From Fluviispira sanaruensis (GTDB lineage Bacteria; Bdellovibrionota_B; Oligoflexia; Silvanigrellales; Silvanigrellaceae): 64,000 nucleotides of DNA. Under the pieces are notes generated by a model that saw only the letters and a list, made by a program, of their open reading frames with translations, did not search any database and was not told where the DNA came from. The translations under genes and the position numbers were made by a program. Of the stretch, positions 1 to 7,843 are shown piece after piece. Numbering within the stretch: the first letter of the stretch is position 1; each line of letters begins with the position of its first letter. The stretch covers positions 3,177,501 through 3,241,500 of the forward strand of contig NZ_AP019368.1 in NCBI RefSeq assembly GCF_004295685.1, read 5' to 3'.

Positions 1-1
1 C

Positions 2-1906
2 TCTGCAAACCGTTGTTTAGAAAACCAAACATCTTATTTCACCTTTGACCCCTCTGCAAATATAGACTATCAAACAGACCTAAGCCAACAACAGCTTCTC
101 AATAAAATTGGTGTGGGCGTAAGTGCAACGATTCCCGTAAATGTGTCTGGAGTGCCTGTTACAATTTCACCAGAAGCAGGTTACGCAAGAGAAGCCAGTG
201 TTGACAACCTTTCCCGCACAGGAACAGTGACTATCAAAATAGTTAAAGGGAAATATTCTTTAGGAAAAGTAAATCAAGCTAATCCATATAAGTTAAGTGA
301 TAAATATACACAAAGTCTTAATAATCATTCCGGTGAATTCTTTATGCTTTGTGGAGATAAAGTGATTACTCAACAAAATGCGGAAGCAAGTTTAGTGATT
401 ACAACAGTTTTTCGTTTTAACAACTCACAAACAAAAAATACTTTTGATGCTTCTTTAGGGGCAAAAATACCAATTCCATTCAGCTTTGGTGGTAAAAAAG
501 CAGATTTGAAAACAGGAGACAAAACTGAAAGCAAACAAGTGGACTCATCTCCAAAAACTGCTGATGCATCTACAAATACAAATACTAAAAAAGTTGATGC
601 ATCTACAAATACAAATTCTAAAAAAGTTGATGCATCTACAAATACAGATGCTAAAAAAGTTGATGCATCCACAAATACAGATGCTAAAAAAGTTGATGCA
701 TCCACAAATACAGATGCTAATGACCAAAAGCCTAAAGGAAAAATCGCCGGAATAATAGATAAGGTTAAAGAAAGCGGAGTTATCGATAAAATTAAAGAAA
801 TGATTAGCCCCTCCAAAGAAGGTGGTGGAGGTATGTCTCCAGAATTGAAAATTAAATTTTCAAGTATGAGTCAAGAAACCTTAAAAAATGTCTCCATCGA
901 AGTGAAGGCGATTCAAATTGGGGGAGACCCACGCGATTTACCAAAGATCATCGCTTCAGCTTGTTCCCCTGCCGATATGAATAGCTGTGATAAGATGTTT
1001 GCTGAGATCCAAAATTATGCAGCAAATAGCTTCCCCGCACAATTGGAAAATATCAGCACATACACCGATGAATCCAGCAATAATAAGTTCACACGCGGCG
1101 GGTATGTTGTTGCTAAATACAGCGATCTTGAAATAATTGATTCTTCTGGAAAACTTATAAGTGAATCCTTGAACAAATACACTCAAGACAGTCAAAGCTT
1201 TATCAGTTTAAAACACGATATTAGTGAAATTAGTCAAAGTATTGTAACAGAATATAACTTTGCACAAGGTATTAAAAATAAATCTTCATATGAAAGCTTA
1301 ACAATTGATGAAAAAGAAACCGTTGTCAAAGCAATTAATATCACGCAAAGAGAAGAAGAATTAATCCAATTTGTTTCAGATTCTTGTTACCAAAATAAAG
1401 GAAGTTGCCAAAATAGTCTCGATGAATTTAAAAATAGAAGTAAAAATCAAAAAGAACAAGCTCACTACCTCACAGCAGATTTAAATAGCATAAAAGCTTG
1501 GAATTTAATTGCTTCTACTGAAGCTAATTGGAGACCTGTAAGATACGTACTTGGAGTTTATTCATCCGATCGAATGACAAGTGACTTTTTCTCTCCAAGC
1601 AATTTACGTGGATATAAGAAATTCTTTATCAAGTATGTTTACAATAATGGAGAAAAAAAAGGAATCAAAATTACTAAAGCGAATTCAAATGGAATTAGAT
1701 TAAATACCTCCTTCAGATGCTACAACTGGTTCAGCGATGCGATTGGGACACTTTGGCTCCATGAAAGAGAACCAAATGAAACTATTGACCTTGGTAAAGG
1801 TGATGAACTCGTTAATCTCTGTGGCTCAAAAACTGCCTTTGCTTGTACATTTAACAGTGATTTACAACAAATAAGTCCATTTTTAATCCAGCTTTGGGCA
1901 GAATGA
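2..1906 (+). CDS. Secreted-type repeat-containing protein, 5' end outside window (possibly MACPF-like)
   Basis: The reading frame is open from base 2, so the true start lies left of the window; the GTG at 113 is internal. What is visible is about 634 residues. Residues SGEFFMLCGD followed by ITQQNAEASLVITTVFRF, and later QIGGDPRDLP with paired cysteines (ACSPADMNSCD), recall the core of bacterial membrane-attack-complex/perforin-like proteins, but I cannot see a diagnostic motif, so this is only a resemblance. The middle holds five tandem 11-residue units (DASTNT-type) forming a hydrophilic linker, followed by a Lys-rich and Gly-rich hinge. The C-terminal ~120 residues are Cys- and Trp-containing and may be a binding domain. 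A strong terminator follows the stop. No neighbour clarifies its role. Confident that it is a real gene, not of the family. Confidence 0.75.
   Translation, partial: SANRCLENQTSYFTFDPSANIDYQTDLSQQQLLNKIGVGVSATIPVNVSGVPVTISPEAGYAREASVDNLSRTGTVTIKIVKGKYSLGKVNQANPYKLSDKYTQSLNNHSGEFFMLCGDKVITQQNAEASLVITTVFRFNNSQTKNTFDASLGAKIPIPFSFGGKKADLKTGDKTESKQVDSSPKTADASTNTNTKKVDASTNTNSKKVDASTNTDAKKVDASTNTDAKKVDASTNTDANDQKPKGKIAGIIDKVKESGVIDKIKEMISPSKEGGGGMSPELKIKFSSMSQETLKNVSIEVKAIQIGGDPRDLPKIIASACSPADMNSCDKMFAEIQNYAANSFPAQLENISTYTDESSNNKFTRGGYVVAKYSDLEIIDSSGKLISESLNKYTQDSQSFISLKHDISEISQSIVTEYNFAQGIKNKSSYESLTIDEKETVVKAINITQREEELIQFVSDSCYQNKGSCQNSLDEFKNRSKNQKEQAHYLTADLNSIKAWNLIASTEANWRPVRYVLGVYSSDRMTSDFFSPSNLRGYKKFFIKYVYNNGEKKGIKITKANSNGIRLNTSFRCYNWFSDAIGTLWLHEREPNETIDLGKGDELVNLCGSKTAFACTFNSDLQQISPFLIQLWAE
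563..718 (+). repeat. In-frame 33-bp tandem repeat, about 5 copies
   Basis: Units begin with GATGCATC at 563, 596, 629, 662 and 695, exactly 33 bp apart, with only a few substitutions between copies; the fifth copy loses similarity after about 24 bp. The period is a multiple of three, so copy-number change would add or remove 11 residues (DASTNT plus a Lys/Val spacer) without a frameshift. Confidence 0.95.
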
Positions 1907-1936
1907 ATTAATATACTTAGAGAAAATCATTCTTTA

Positions 1937-1962
1937 TAGGCAGAGTTTCCGAACTCTGCCTA
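1937..1962. terminator. Bidirectional intrinsic terminator
   Basis: A perfect 11-bp inverted repeat (TAGGCAGAGTT at 1937-1947, its complement at 1952-1962) with a TCCG tetraloop is followed by a T-rich run on the plus strand and by an A/T-rich stretch on the other. It sits between the convergent stops at 1906 (plus) and 1970 (minus) and can serve both genes. Confidence 0.85.
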
Positions 1963-1969
1963 TTTATTT

Positions 1970-2560
1970 TTACTTTACAACAAAAAGGACAAGACCCGAC
2001 GACCAACTCATACCTACAGAGTGTACTCCACTTAAGTCTTTTAAACTTTCATAGACATCTTCTAAATTTTTAGTGTGTTCTTCCGTCCAAAAAGGCTGTG
2101 GGAGCATATCATCAATGATATAAAATCCACCTGGTTTTAACAAATTTAGAGATTCATTAATAAGATCGTATTTACCTGGAAAGGCATCTGCGAAAATAAT
2201 ATCAAAAGACTTTGGTTCTTGTTTTTTTAAAAAAACAAAGCCATTTTCATGGATAAGTTCAACGCGCTTATCGCCAATAAAGGCCTCGCGTGCTATGGAT
2301 AAAACTTTATCGTCACAATCGACACTCAGTAATTTAGATTGATCATCCATCCCTTCTAACAACCAAGCTGCGCCGTATCCGGTGCCTGTTCCAAGCTCTA
2401 AAAATCTGCCTCTTGGCTTTGAAGCAGACAAGAGGCGAAGTAGGGCACCTGTTTGTGGATGAGAAGATCTGTCAAAACCTATTTCTTTTGACTTTCTTTT
2501 AATGAAAGAAATTATTTCTTGAGCATTGCTCTTGTTAAAATTCTCTAATTTAATATCCAT
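1970..2560 (-). CDS. SAM-dependent class I O-methyltransferase
   Basis: A 196-residue protein of the small O-methyltransferase (CaiE/caffeoyl-CoA OMT-like) type. The SAM-binding motif I is ELGTGTGYGAAWL, followed by the acidic end of strand 2 (SVDCDD), the motif-IV-like DIIFADAFPGKYD with the usual Asp pair, and LLKPGGFYIIDD after it. Length and motif order fit the family, which methylates hydroxyl groups on small molecules; the substrate cannot be read from the sequence. The ATG at 2560 is preceded by GGAGAA at a good distance. It stands alone: convergent with the gene to its left and separated from the next by a gene-free AT-rich stretch. Close alternatives are other class I methyltransferases. 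Confidence 0.85.
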   Translation of the reverse strand: MDIKLENFNKSNAQEIISFIKRKSKEIGFDRSSHPQTGALLRLLSASKPRGRFLELGTGTGYGAAWLLEGMDDQSKLLSVDCDDKVLSIAREAFIGDKRVELIHENGFVFLKKQEPKSFDIIFADAFPGKYDLINESLNLLKPGGFYIIDDMLPQPFWTEEHTKNLEDVYESLKDLSGVHSVGMSWSSGLVLFVVK

Positions 2561-2935
2561 TAAGCATTCTCCATGAAACTTATTCTAAATGAATTACATT
2601 ATTTATTTTGAAATTCTGATTATAATTTAAAACAAATTATAATGCGGCTATTCAAATAGAAATACATTAGGTTCCTTACTCTGTCAAGGGGAGATTATAC
2701 GTAAGGGTTTATAATTACTTTTAATTTTAAAAAATTTAAATTTTTCATTGGTAAAAGAAAATTTTTATAAATTTATTATTTTATTCAATATTATTAAATA
2801 CAAAAATAGGAAAATCACTTTTTCGTATTCCTACCCAATTTGCTTGAGCAAAAACTTTTTATTACTGAAAAATTTTTTTTAGCTTATAGATCCCATGTTA
2901 TTTTAAAAAGCTCTCTCTCTTTGAAAGGAATTTCA
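2561..2935. other. Gene-free AT-rich spacer
   Basis: Between the divergently oriented methyltransferase and membrane-protein genes. The plus-strand frame is open from 2840, but the only well-placed ribosome site (AAAGGAA) is before the ATG at 2936, so 2840-2935 is probably untranslated leader. No hairpin or RNA gene is recognisable. Confidence 0.5.
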
Positions 2936-3667
2936 ATGCGATTCACATATCCGGCTCATAATAGCCAAGAACTCAATGCCAAAAAAGTGCCTAAACCTAA
3001 AGAAAATCTTTTTATAGCAATCATCTTTAATGTAATCATCCCATTTTTTATCTTAAATAAGATGAGCGCCACTTTTGGTGCAGTCAATACTTTTTTTATT
3101 GCCCTGGCTTTCCCTCTTATTTATGCTGTTTATGATTTAGTCAAAAGGAAACAATTAAATCCTATTTCAATTCTTGCCATAGTGAGTATTGTGATTAAAG
3201 GAATTTTTGTTATTTATAAAGTTGATGGGTTTTGGTTTGCAGTAAAAGAAGCTGCTATTCCTTCCGTACTCGGAATTATAACGATTGTATCTGTATGGAT
3301 TGGTCGACCCTTAATTAATTATTTTATATATAATGAAAATATCTTTAATATTGATCTTCTAGAAAGTAAACTCAAAGAGAATAATTCAGAGTCATTATTT
3401 AAAAAATTAATTTGGCAGGTCACTTTTATTTTAGGATTTGCCTTTTTCTTAGGCGGAATCTTGAATTTCTTTTTAGCGCTTAATATTATTGTCAGTCCAG
3501 CGGGAACTGAAAACTTTAATAAAGAAATTGCTGAAATGACTTGGAAGGGTTACCTTGTGGTGGCATTGCCAAAAACGCTTATTACCATATTTGGGTTATG
3601 GTGGTTTATAAAAAGATTAAAGGTAATTACAGGATTAGAAGTTAGCAAAATATTAAAGACTGAGTGA
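2936..3667 (+). CDS. Integral membrane protein, VC0807-like family
   Basis: From the ATG at 2936 (AAAGGAA eight bases upstream) this is a 243-residue protein with about six hydrophobic segments. The arrangement FNVIIPFFIL, then PLIYAVYDLVKRKQLNPISILAI, then a soluble loop and C-terminal helices, resembles the VC0807 family of uncharacterised inner-membrane proteins (septation-protein-A-like fold). The frame is open further upstream to 2840, but that extension lacks a ribosome site and is rich in low-complexity residues. Its 3' end overlaps the convergent lysC gene by 15 bases. Function unknown; the family assignment is moderate. Confidence 0.6.
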   Translation: MRFTYPAHNSQELNAKKVPKPKENLFIAIIFNVIIPFFILNKMSATFGAVNTFFIALAFPLIYAVYDLVKRKQLNPISILAIVSIVIKGIFVIYKVDGFWFAVKEAAIPSVLGIITIVSVWIGRPLINYFIYNENIFNIDLLESKLKENNSESLFKKLIWQVTFILGFAFFLGGILNFFLALNIIVSPAGTENFNKEIAEMTWKGYLVVALPKTLITIFGLWWFIKRLKVITGLEVSKILKTE

Positions 3668-4891
3668 AACAAATTCTTTATGTAATATTTGAACCGCTTT
3701 ATTTATGCATCCTCTATATATAAGGCAGCCTATTTTTATTTCAGAGGTTGTTACAAGTAAAACTTCGATATTATTTTCAGCAAGACAACGAAACATGCGT
3801 GCAGCAACACCTGCATGTGTGCGCATGCCAACACCTACAATTGAAATTTTTGCGACATCATTATTAACGTTTAACTCTAGGTTTTTAAATTCATTTTTTA
3901 ACACTTCAGTAGACGCTGAGCAATCAGCTTGCGCAACTGTGAAGTGAAATTTATTACCTTTTTCGCAGACAATCTGATTGATAATATCAACATTGATTTT
4001 TTTCTCTGCAAGAGTTGTAAAAACATTTGCCAAATTAAATTGAGGATCCCTTGATGGGCCTGCAGTGATCCACGATTCATTTTGACTTGCTGCAACTCCT
4101 GACACGATTTCACCTTCTAAACTAGATTCTGACAATACCATTTCTGTTCCTTCATCTTGGCTGAAAGTATTTTTAACTACGAGCTTAATTCCCCATTTAG
4201 CCGCAAGTTGTACACTTCGAATATGCAAAACCTTTGAACCTTGACTCGCCATTTCAAGCATTTCTTCGTAATTTATTTTTCGGATAATATGCGCCTCGGG
4301 ACAAATGCGCGGATCGGTGCTATAAACACCATTAACATCTGTATAAATCACACATTCTTTCGCACCAATGCCAGCAGCTATTGCTACAGCAGAAGTGTCA
4401 GAACCACCCCTTCCAAGCGAAGTCAATTGACCATCTTCAGTTACACCTTGAAATCCAGCAATGACGGGCATTTTCCCGCTCGTAATCGCTGCGTGAATTG
4501 AGCCACCATTTACCTTTAAAATACTTGCTTTTGAAAATTGAGCATCGGTTAAAACACCTGCTTTCGAAGCAAGCATAGGGGCTGGTACAATTCCGCGCTT
4601 TCGGAGTGCCAAACTCAGCAAAGAAACTGCAACTTGTTCGCCACTCGCAACCAACATGTCGTACTCTGGAACATCGATTTTAGTGGTGATTTTATTTGCC
4701 AATTCAATCAATCTATTGGTCTCACCTGCCATTGCAGAAACCACGATGGCAGAAGGTTTTAATCTAAGACAGATTTCTGCAACATGTTCAATGCGTTCCA
4801 CTGAACCCATACTCGTGCCACCAAATTTGAACACAGGACCGACTGGTCTCTTTATGTTTTGGCTAAGCATTTCTGTTGAGTTTAAATTCAT
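3653..4891 (-). CDS. lysC: Aspartate kinase
   Basis: First enzyme of the aspartate pathway (L-aspartate to 4-phospho-L-aspartate), feeding lysine, threonine, methionine and meso-diaminopimelate. The 412-residue length and layout are those of a monofunctional class with an N-terminal amino-acid-kinase domain and two C-terminal ACT domains. Visible signatures are KFGGTSMGS near the N-terminus, VSAMAGETN, LGRGGSDTSAVA and YTDVNGVYSTDPR. The ACT region (SWITAGPSRDPQFNLANVF and later SIVGVGMRTHAGVAARMF) implies feedback control by lysine and/or threonine. AAAGGAGTT precedes the ATG at 4891. It is divergent from the methionine importer operon, whose leader carries a SAM-sensing RNA candidate. The product is certain. 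Confidence 0.97.
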   Translation of the reverse strand: MNLNSTEMLSQNIKRPVGPVFKFGGTSMGSVERIEHVAEICLRLKPSAIVVSAMAGETNRLIELANKITTKIDVPEYDMLVASGEQVAVSLLSLALRKRGIVPAPMLASKAGVLTDAQFSKASILKVNGGSIHAAITSGKMPVIAGFQGVTEDGQLTSLGRGGSDTSAVAIAAGIGAKECVIYTDVNGVYSTDPRICPEAHIIRKINYEEMLEMASQGSKVLHIRSVQLAAKWGIKLVVKNTFSQDEGTEMVLSESSLEGEIVSGVAASQNESWITAGPSRDPQFNLANVFTTLAEKKINVDIINQIVCEKGNKFHFTVAQADCSASTEVLKNEFKNLELNVNNDVAKISIVGVGMRTHAGVAARMFRCLAENNIEVLLVTTSEIKIGCLIYRGCINKAVQILHKEFVSLSL

Positions 4892-5003
4892 AAAAACTCC
4901 TTTTTATTGAATATTTGATATAACATAAGACTTATTGATTGTCAGTTGATGATTTGCTCAATTCATTATTGACTCTTATTTATTTTCATGATTTATATAA
5001 AGC

Positions 5004-5068
5004 AGCGCCGATTTGAAAATCAGCTTGCGGGCGCTTTTATTTTACAAGGTAAAAACAGCTAAAGCGGG
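5004..5068 (+). promoter_or_regulatory. SAM-II-type riboswitch candidate
   Basis: P1 is AGCGCC (5004-5009) pairing with GGCGCT (5030-5035). The P1 loop begins GATTT, as in SAM-II, and contains GCTTGC (5023-5028), which can form the class-defining H-type pseudoknot with the downstream AGCTAAAGCGGG (5057-5068): GCTT with AAGC and GC with GC, leaving a U-A bulge. Known SAM-II RNAs share GAUUU, UUGCxxGCGC and AGCUAAA...GGG in this order. The connecting loop here is longer and contains its own small TTTTAC/GTAAAA hairpin. Its place upstream of metNIQ fits S-adenosylmethionine sensing, with the terminal GGG acting as the sequestered ribosome site. Confidence 0.72.
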
Positions 5069-5075
5069 AATAACT

Positions 5076-5186
5076 ATGCCTCTTATTTTTTGTTTCAATA
5101 ATCAATCCAAAAAATCACAAATACACTTCTTAAAAAGAATTCACATATTTGTCTGTTGTTGTTACATGCAAATCATTTATTATTAA
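5076..5186 (+). CDS. 36-codon leader ORF directly downstream of the riboswitch
   Basis: An ATG lies seven bases after the GGGA that ends the SAM-II candidate, which is ideal ribosome-site spacing. The frame runs 36 codons to TAA and ends about 57 bases before metN. The peptide is basic and hydrophobic, begins MPLIFCF and contains three consecutive Cys codons (TGT TGT TGT) near its end followed by Tyr-Met. I recognise no family. It could be a leader peptide through which the riboswitch controls the operon, or a chance frame. An AT-only palindrome (AATTGAATTCAATT, from 5185) and a T8 run follow its stop. Confidence 0.35.
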   Translation: MPLIFCFNNQSKKSQIHFLKRIHIFVCCCYMQIIYY

Positions 5187-5243
5187 TTGAATTCAATTTT
5201 ATCTTTTTTTTAGTTTCTTATTATTTTTTATTAGGTAAAATAT

Positions 5244-6299
5244 ATGATTAAACTCCTTGGTATTAAAAAATATTTTAACAGCAAGCAAGGTATTGTCCAC
5301 GCACTGAAAGGCATTGACCTTGAAGTTTCAAAAGGTGAAATTTTTGGAATAATCGGGAAAAGTGGTGCAGGCAAAAGCACCCTTCTGCGCTGCGTTAATC
5401 TACTTGAACGTCCAAGCGAAGGAGAAGTCCTTGTTGACTCTGTTTCTTTATCATCTTTGAAGGAAGCCGATTTACGTTTTCAACGCAGAAAAATAGGCAT
5501 GATTTTTCAACATTTTAATTTGTTATCTTCTGCAACAGTCTTTAAAAATATTGCACTGCCTTTAGAACTAGCAAATATAAGTAAACAAGAATTAGAACAA
5601 AGAGTCGATTATTTATTAGAAGTCACAAGTCTCAAAGACAAAAAAGACGCCTATCCTAGTCAATTGAGCGGTGGACAAAAGCAAAGAGTCGCAATAGCAA
5701 GAGCATTGGCATCGAATCCTAAAGTCTTATTGTGTGACGAAGCCACATCTGCTCTCGATCCAGAAACCACAAAATCTATTTTAAATTTATTAAAAGAAAT
5801 CAATCAAAAATTTAATTTGACAATTCTTTTAATTACCCACGAAATGGAAGTTGTAAAAGCTATCTGCGATAAAGTAGCAGTGATAGAAAATGGAGAAATA
5901 ATTGAGAGCTCTTCGATGGTAGAACTCTTTAGTAAGCCAAAAACAGCTTCTGCCAAAGCACTTGTCAGCTCAGCTTTTCACATAGCTTTGCCAGAGAGAA
6001 TTGAAAGACAATTGCAACCAGAGCCTGGTATTGGCTTAAACCCGATTTTAAAATTCGTGTTTGTTGGAGAATCATCGACCGAGGCTATTATTTCTGCACT
6101 CGTAGTAAAATTTAATCTCCGCATAAATATCCTACAAGCTCATCTCGATGTCGTTAGCAATTCACCTATGGGTATTATGCTTTGTCAAATTCACGGAGAA
6201 CAAAGTAACATTCATGCGAGTGTTCAATATTTAAATTCAACAAATATTTCTACTGAGGTTATTGGATATGTTTCAGGAAACATTAAGTCAATTGCTTGA
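5244..6299 (+). CDS. metN: Methionine ABC importer ATPase MetN
   Basis: The ATPase of the D/L-methionine importer. Walker A is GKSGAGKST (residues 38-46), the Q-loop lies in IFQHFNLL, the ABC signature is LSGGQKQR (141-148), and Walker B plus D-loop is VLLCDEATSALDP (161-173). An H-loop His follows in LLITHEMEVV. After about residue 250 there is a C-terminal NIL/ACT-like regulatory domain, which in MetN homologues binds methionine and inhibits transport. The 351-residue length is typical. It is first in metN-metI-metQ and sits behind the SAM-II candidate, so repression under methionine sufficiency is expected. The RBS is weak (TTAGGTAAA). Assignment is firm because all three subunits are adjacent. 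Confidence 0.95.
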   Translation: MIKLLGIKKYFNSKQGIVHALKGIDLEVSKGEIFGIIGKSGAGKSTLLRCVNLLERPSEGEVLVDSVSLSSLKEADLRFQRRKIGMIFQHFNLLSSATVFKNIALPLELANISKQELEQRVDYLLEVTSLKDKKDAYPSQLSGGQKQRVAIARALASNPKVLLCDEATSALDPETTKSILNLLKEINQKFNLTILLITHEMEVVKAICDKVAVIENGEIIESSSMVELFSKPKTASAKALVSSAFHIALPERIERQLQPEPGIGLNPILKFVFVGESSTEAIISALVVKFNLRINILQAHLDVVSNSPMGIMLCQIHGEQSNIHASVQYLNSTNISTEVIGYVSGNIKSIA

Positions 6300-6927
6300 T
6301 TCCACTCTGGCCACAATCGTAATGGTTGCCATTTCTGGTTTCGTAGCCTTTATTCTTGGCTTACCTATAGCAATTGGCTTAACAGTCACTGCAAAAGGCA
6401 TGTTTTATGAAAATATCGTCATTCATAAAATATTAAGCAGTATTGTTACGGTTGGCCGCTCTGTGCCGTTTGTTATTTTAATGGTCGCAATCATCCCGTT
6501 CACGCGCTTTATTGTAGGCTCATCAATTGGCACGGCCGCAGCGATTGTGCCTTTAAGCGTGGCTGCCGTACCTTTTTTTGCCCGCATTGTTGAAGGTAAA
6601 TTTGCCAGTATCAACTCTGGGTTAATTGAAGCGGCTCAAGCTATGGGCTGCTCCCCTTTTCAAATCATTTATAAAGTTCTTCTGCCTGAGGCTGTTCCTG
6701 GAATTGCCAATTCATGCACAATTCTTTTCGTCAGCCTTGCTGAATACTCTGCCATGGCAGGTGCTGTGGGAGGCAGTGGCCTTGGTAATATGGCTATCCA
6801 ATATGGCTACTATCAGTTCAATACGCCTGTCATGATGCAAGCTCTTGTTGCCCTTGTTCTTTTGGTACTCATCATTCAATTTACAGGCGACTATATCACC
6901 CGTAAAATTTCTCACCACTCAATTTGA
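6262..6927 (+). CDS. metI: Methionine ABC importer permease MetI
   Basis: Inner-membrane permease of the methionine importer, 221 residues with five predicted transmembrane helices. The cytoplasmic coupling loop that contacts MetN contains the EAA-type motif LIEAAQAMGCSPFQIIYKVLLPEAVPGI. It ends in the usual AGAVGGSGLGNMAIQYGYYQF and a final helix. The start at 6262 (or the ATG at 6268) lies inside metN, giving a 38-base (or 32-base) overlap that suggests translational coupling. Family length and neighbours leave no real alternative. Confidence 0.95.
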   Translation: MDMFQETLSQLLDSTLATIVMVAISGFVAFILGLPIAIGLTVTAKGMFYENIVIHKILSSIVTVGRSVPFVILMVAIIPFTRFIVGSSIGTAAAIVPLSVAAVPFFARIVEGKFASINSGLIEAAQAMGCSPFQIIYKVLLPEAVPGIANSCTILFVSLAEYSAMAGAVGGSGLGNMAIQYGYYQFNTPVMMQALVALVLLVLIIQFTGDYITRKISHHSI

Positions 6928-6945
6928 TTTGAAGGAGTTATATTA

Positions 6946-7758
6946 ATGAGATCTATCAAGTTATTAGGCCTCTTACTAGGCTTTTTATTAGCACTTGTTT
7001 TGGGATTCATATTTTTCAATAAGTCTTACAATGAAAGATCGATTAAGGTCGGAATTTCAGCTGGCTCTTCTGTACAAGTTCTTAACGTCGCTAAGAAACT
7101 TGCAAAAGAAAAGTACGATCTTGACATTAAAGTAATCACTTTTGCTGATTACCAAATTCCAAACGAAGCTTTGAATTCAGGCGATATCGATGCAAATATT
7201 TTTCAAACTCGTTCTTTTTTAAAGCAGGCTGTTTTAAAAAAGAATTACAAAATTGTAGAAATTGGTCAAACTTTTATTTATCCAATGGGAATATATTCAA
7301 GAAAAATAAATAATATATCCGAAATTGGCGAGAATGCATCAATCGTTATACCAAATGATTCAAGTAACCAAGGCAGAGCGCTTATTCTGTTACAAAACGC
7401 TAAATTGATAACACTCAAAGCTGATGTTGGAGAGACTCCTACACCACGAGATATTATTGAAAATCCTAAAAAACTTAATATTCAGACTGTCGATGCGGCT
7501 CAAGTTGCAAGATCTGTACAAGACGTAACAGCAGTGGTTTTAAACAATGATTTCGTCCTCAATGCCAAATTCAAACCTTCGGATGCACTATTTAAAGAAA
7601 ATCCAGATAGCGCTGAACCTTACGTCAATATAATTGTTGTAAAAGAATCTGAAAAAGGTAAGAAAGAATTTAAAGAACTTACGGCAGTTATGAACTCCGC
7701 TGAAGTTCTTAAAGAAACAGAAAAACTCTTTCCCGGTGCTGTTAAAGCTTGGAAATAG
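6946..7758 (+). CDS. metQ: Methionine-binding protein MetQ (NlpA family)
   Basis: The substrate-binding component of the importer, 270 residues. The N-terminus has one hydrophobic segment (about residues 4-24) followed directly by a Tyr/Asn-rich stretch and the mature fold (SIKVGISAGSSVQVLNVAKK). Typical features of the family are the DANIFQTRSFLKQ and VIPNDSSNQGRALILLQ segments. Unlike most MetQ/NlpA proteins it has no lipobox cysteine near the end of the hydrophobic segment, so it is probably held by an uncleaved N-terminal helix or released to the periplasm. GAAGGAG precedes the ATG. It is the last gene of the operon, followed by an intrinsic terminator. Confidence 0.92.
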   Translation: MRSIKLLGLLLGFLLALVLGFIFFNKSYNERSIKVGISAGSSVQVLNVAKKLAKEKYDLDIKVITFADYQIPNEALNSGDIDANIFQTRSFLKQAVLKKNYKIVEIGQTFIYPMGIYSRKINNISEIGENASIVIPNDSSNQGRALILLQNAKLITLKADVGETPTPRDIIENPKKLNIQTVDAAQVARSVQDVTAVVLNNDFVLNAKFKPSDALFKENPDSAEPYVNIIVVKESEKGKKEFKELTAVMNSAEVLKETEKLFPGAVKAWK

Positions 7759-7781
7759 TTTTGCTTTAAGAATATTACAAT

Positions 7782-7828
7782 TCTTGTTTTAAAGACCTGC
7801 TCCCTTTCTTTAAAACAAGAGTTTTTTA
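7782..7828 (+). terminator. Intrinsic terminator of metNIQ
   Basis: A 14-bp perfect stem (TCTTGTTTTAAAGA at 7782-7795, its complement at 7807-7820) with an 11-base loop, then G and six T residues. It ends before the ribosome site of the next gene at 7844. Confidence 0.85.
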
Positions 7829-7843
7829 TATGAGGAATATTTT

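Noticed and set aside
563-727. Regular repeats suggesting a CRISPR array
   Set aside because: Units are contiguous, 33 bp, without spacers, and lie in frame inside a long coding sequence; no cas genes are near.
370-816. Minus-strand and alternate-frame ORFs over the repeat
   Set aside because: They arise because a repeat with a period divisible by three stays open in several frames; no ribosome sites, and the plus-strand gene is continuous.
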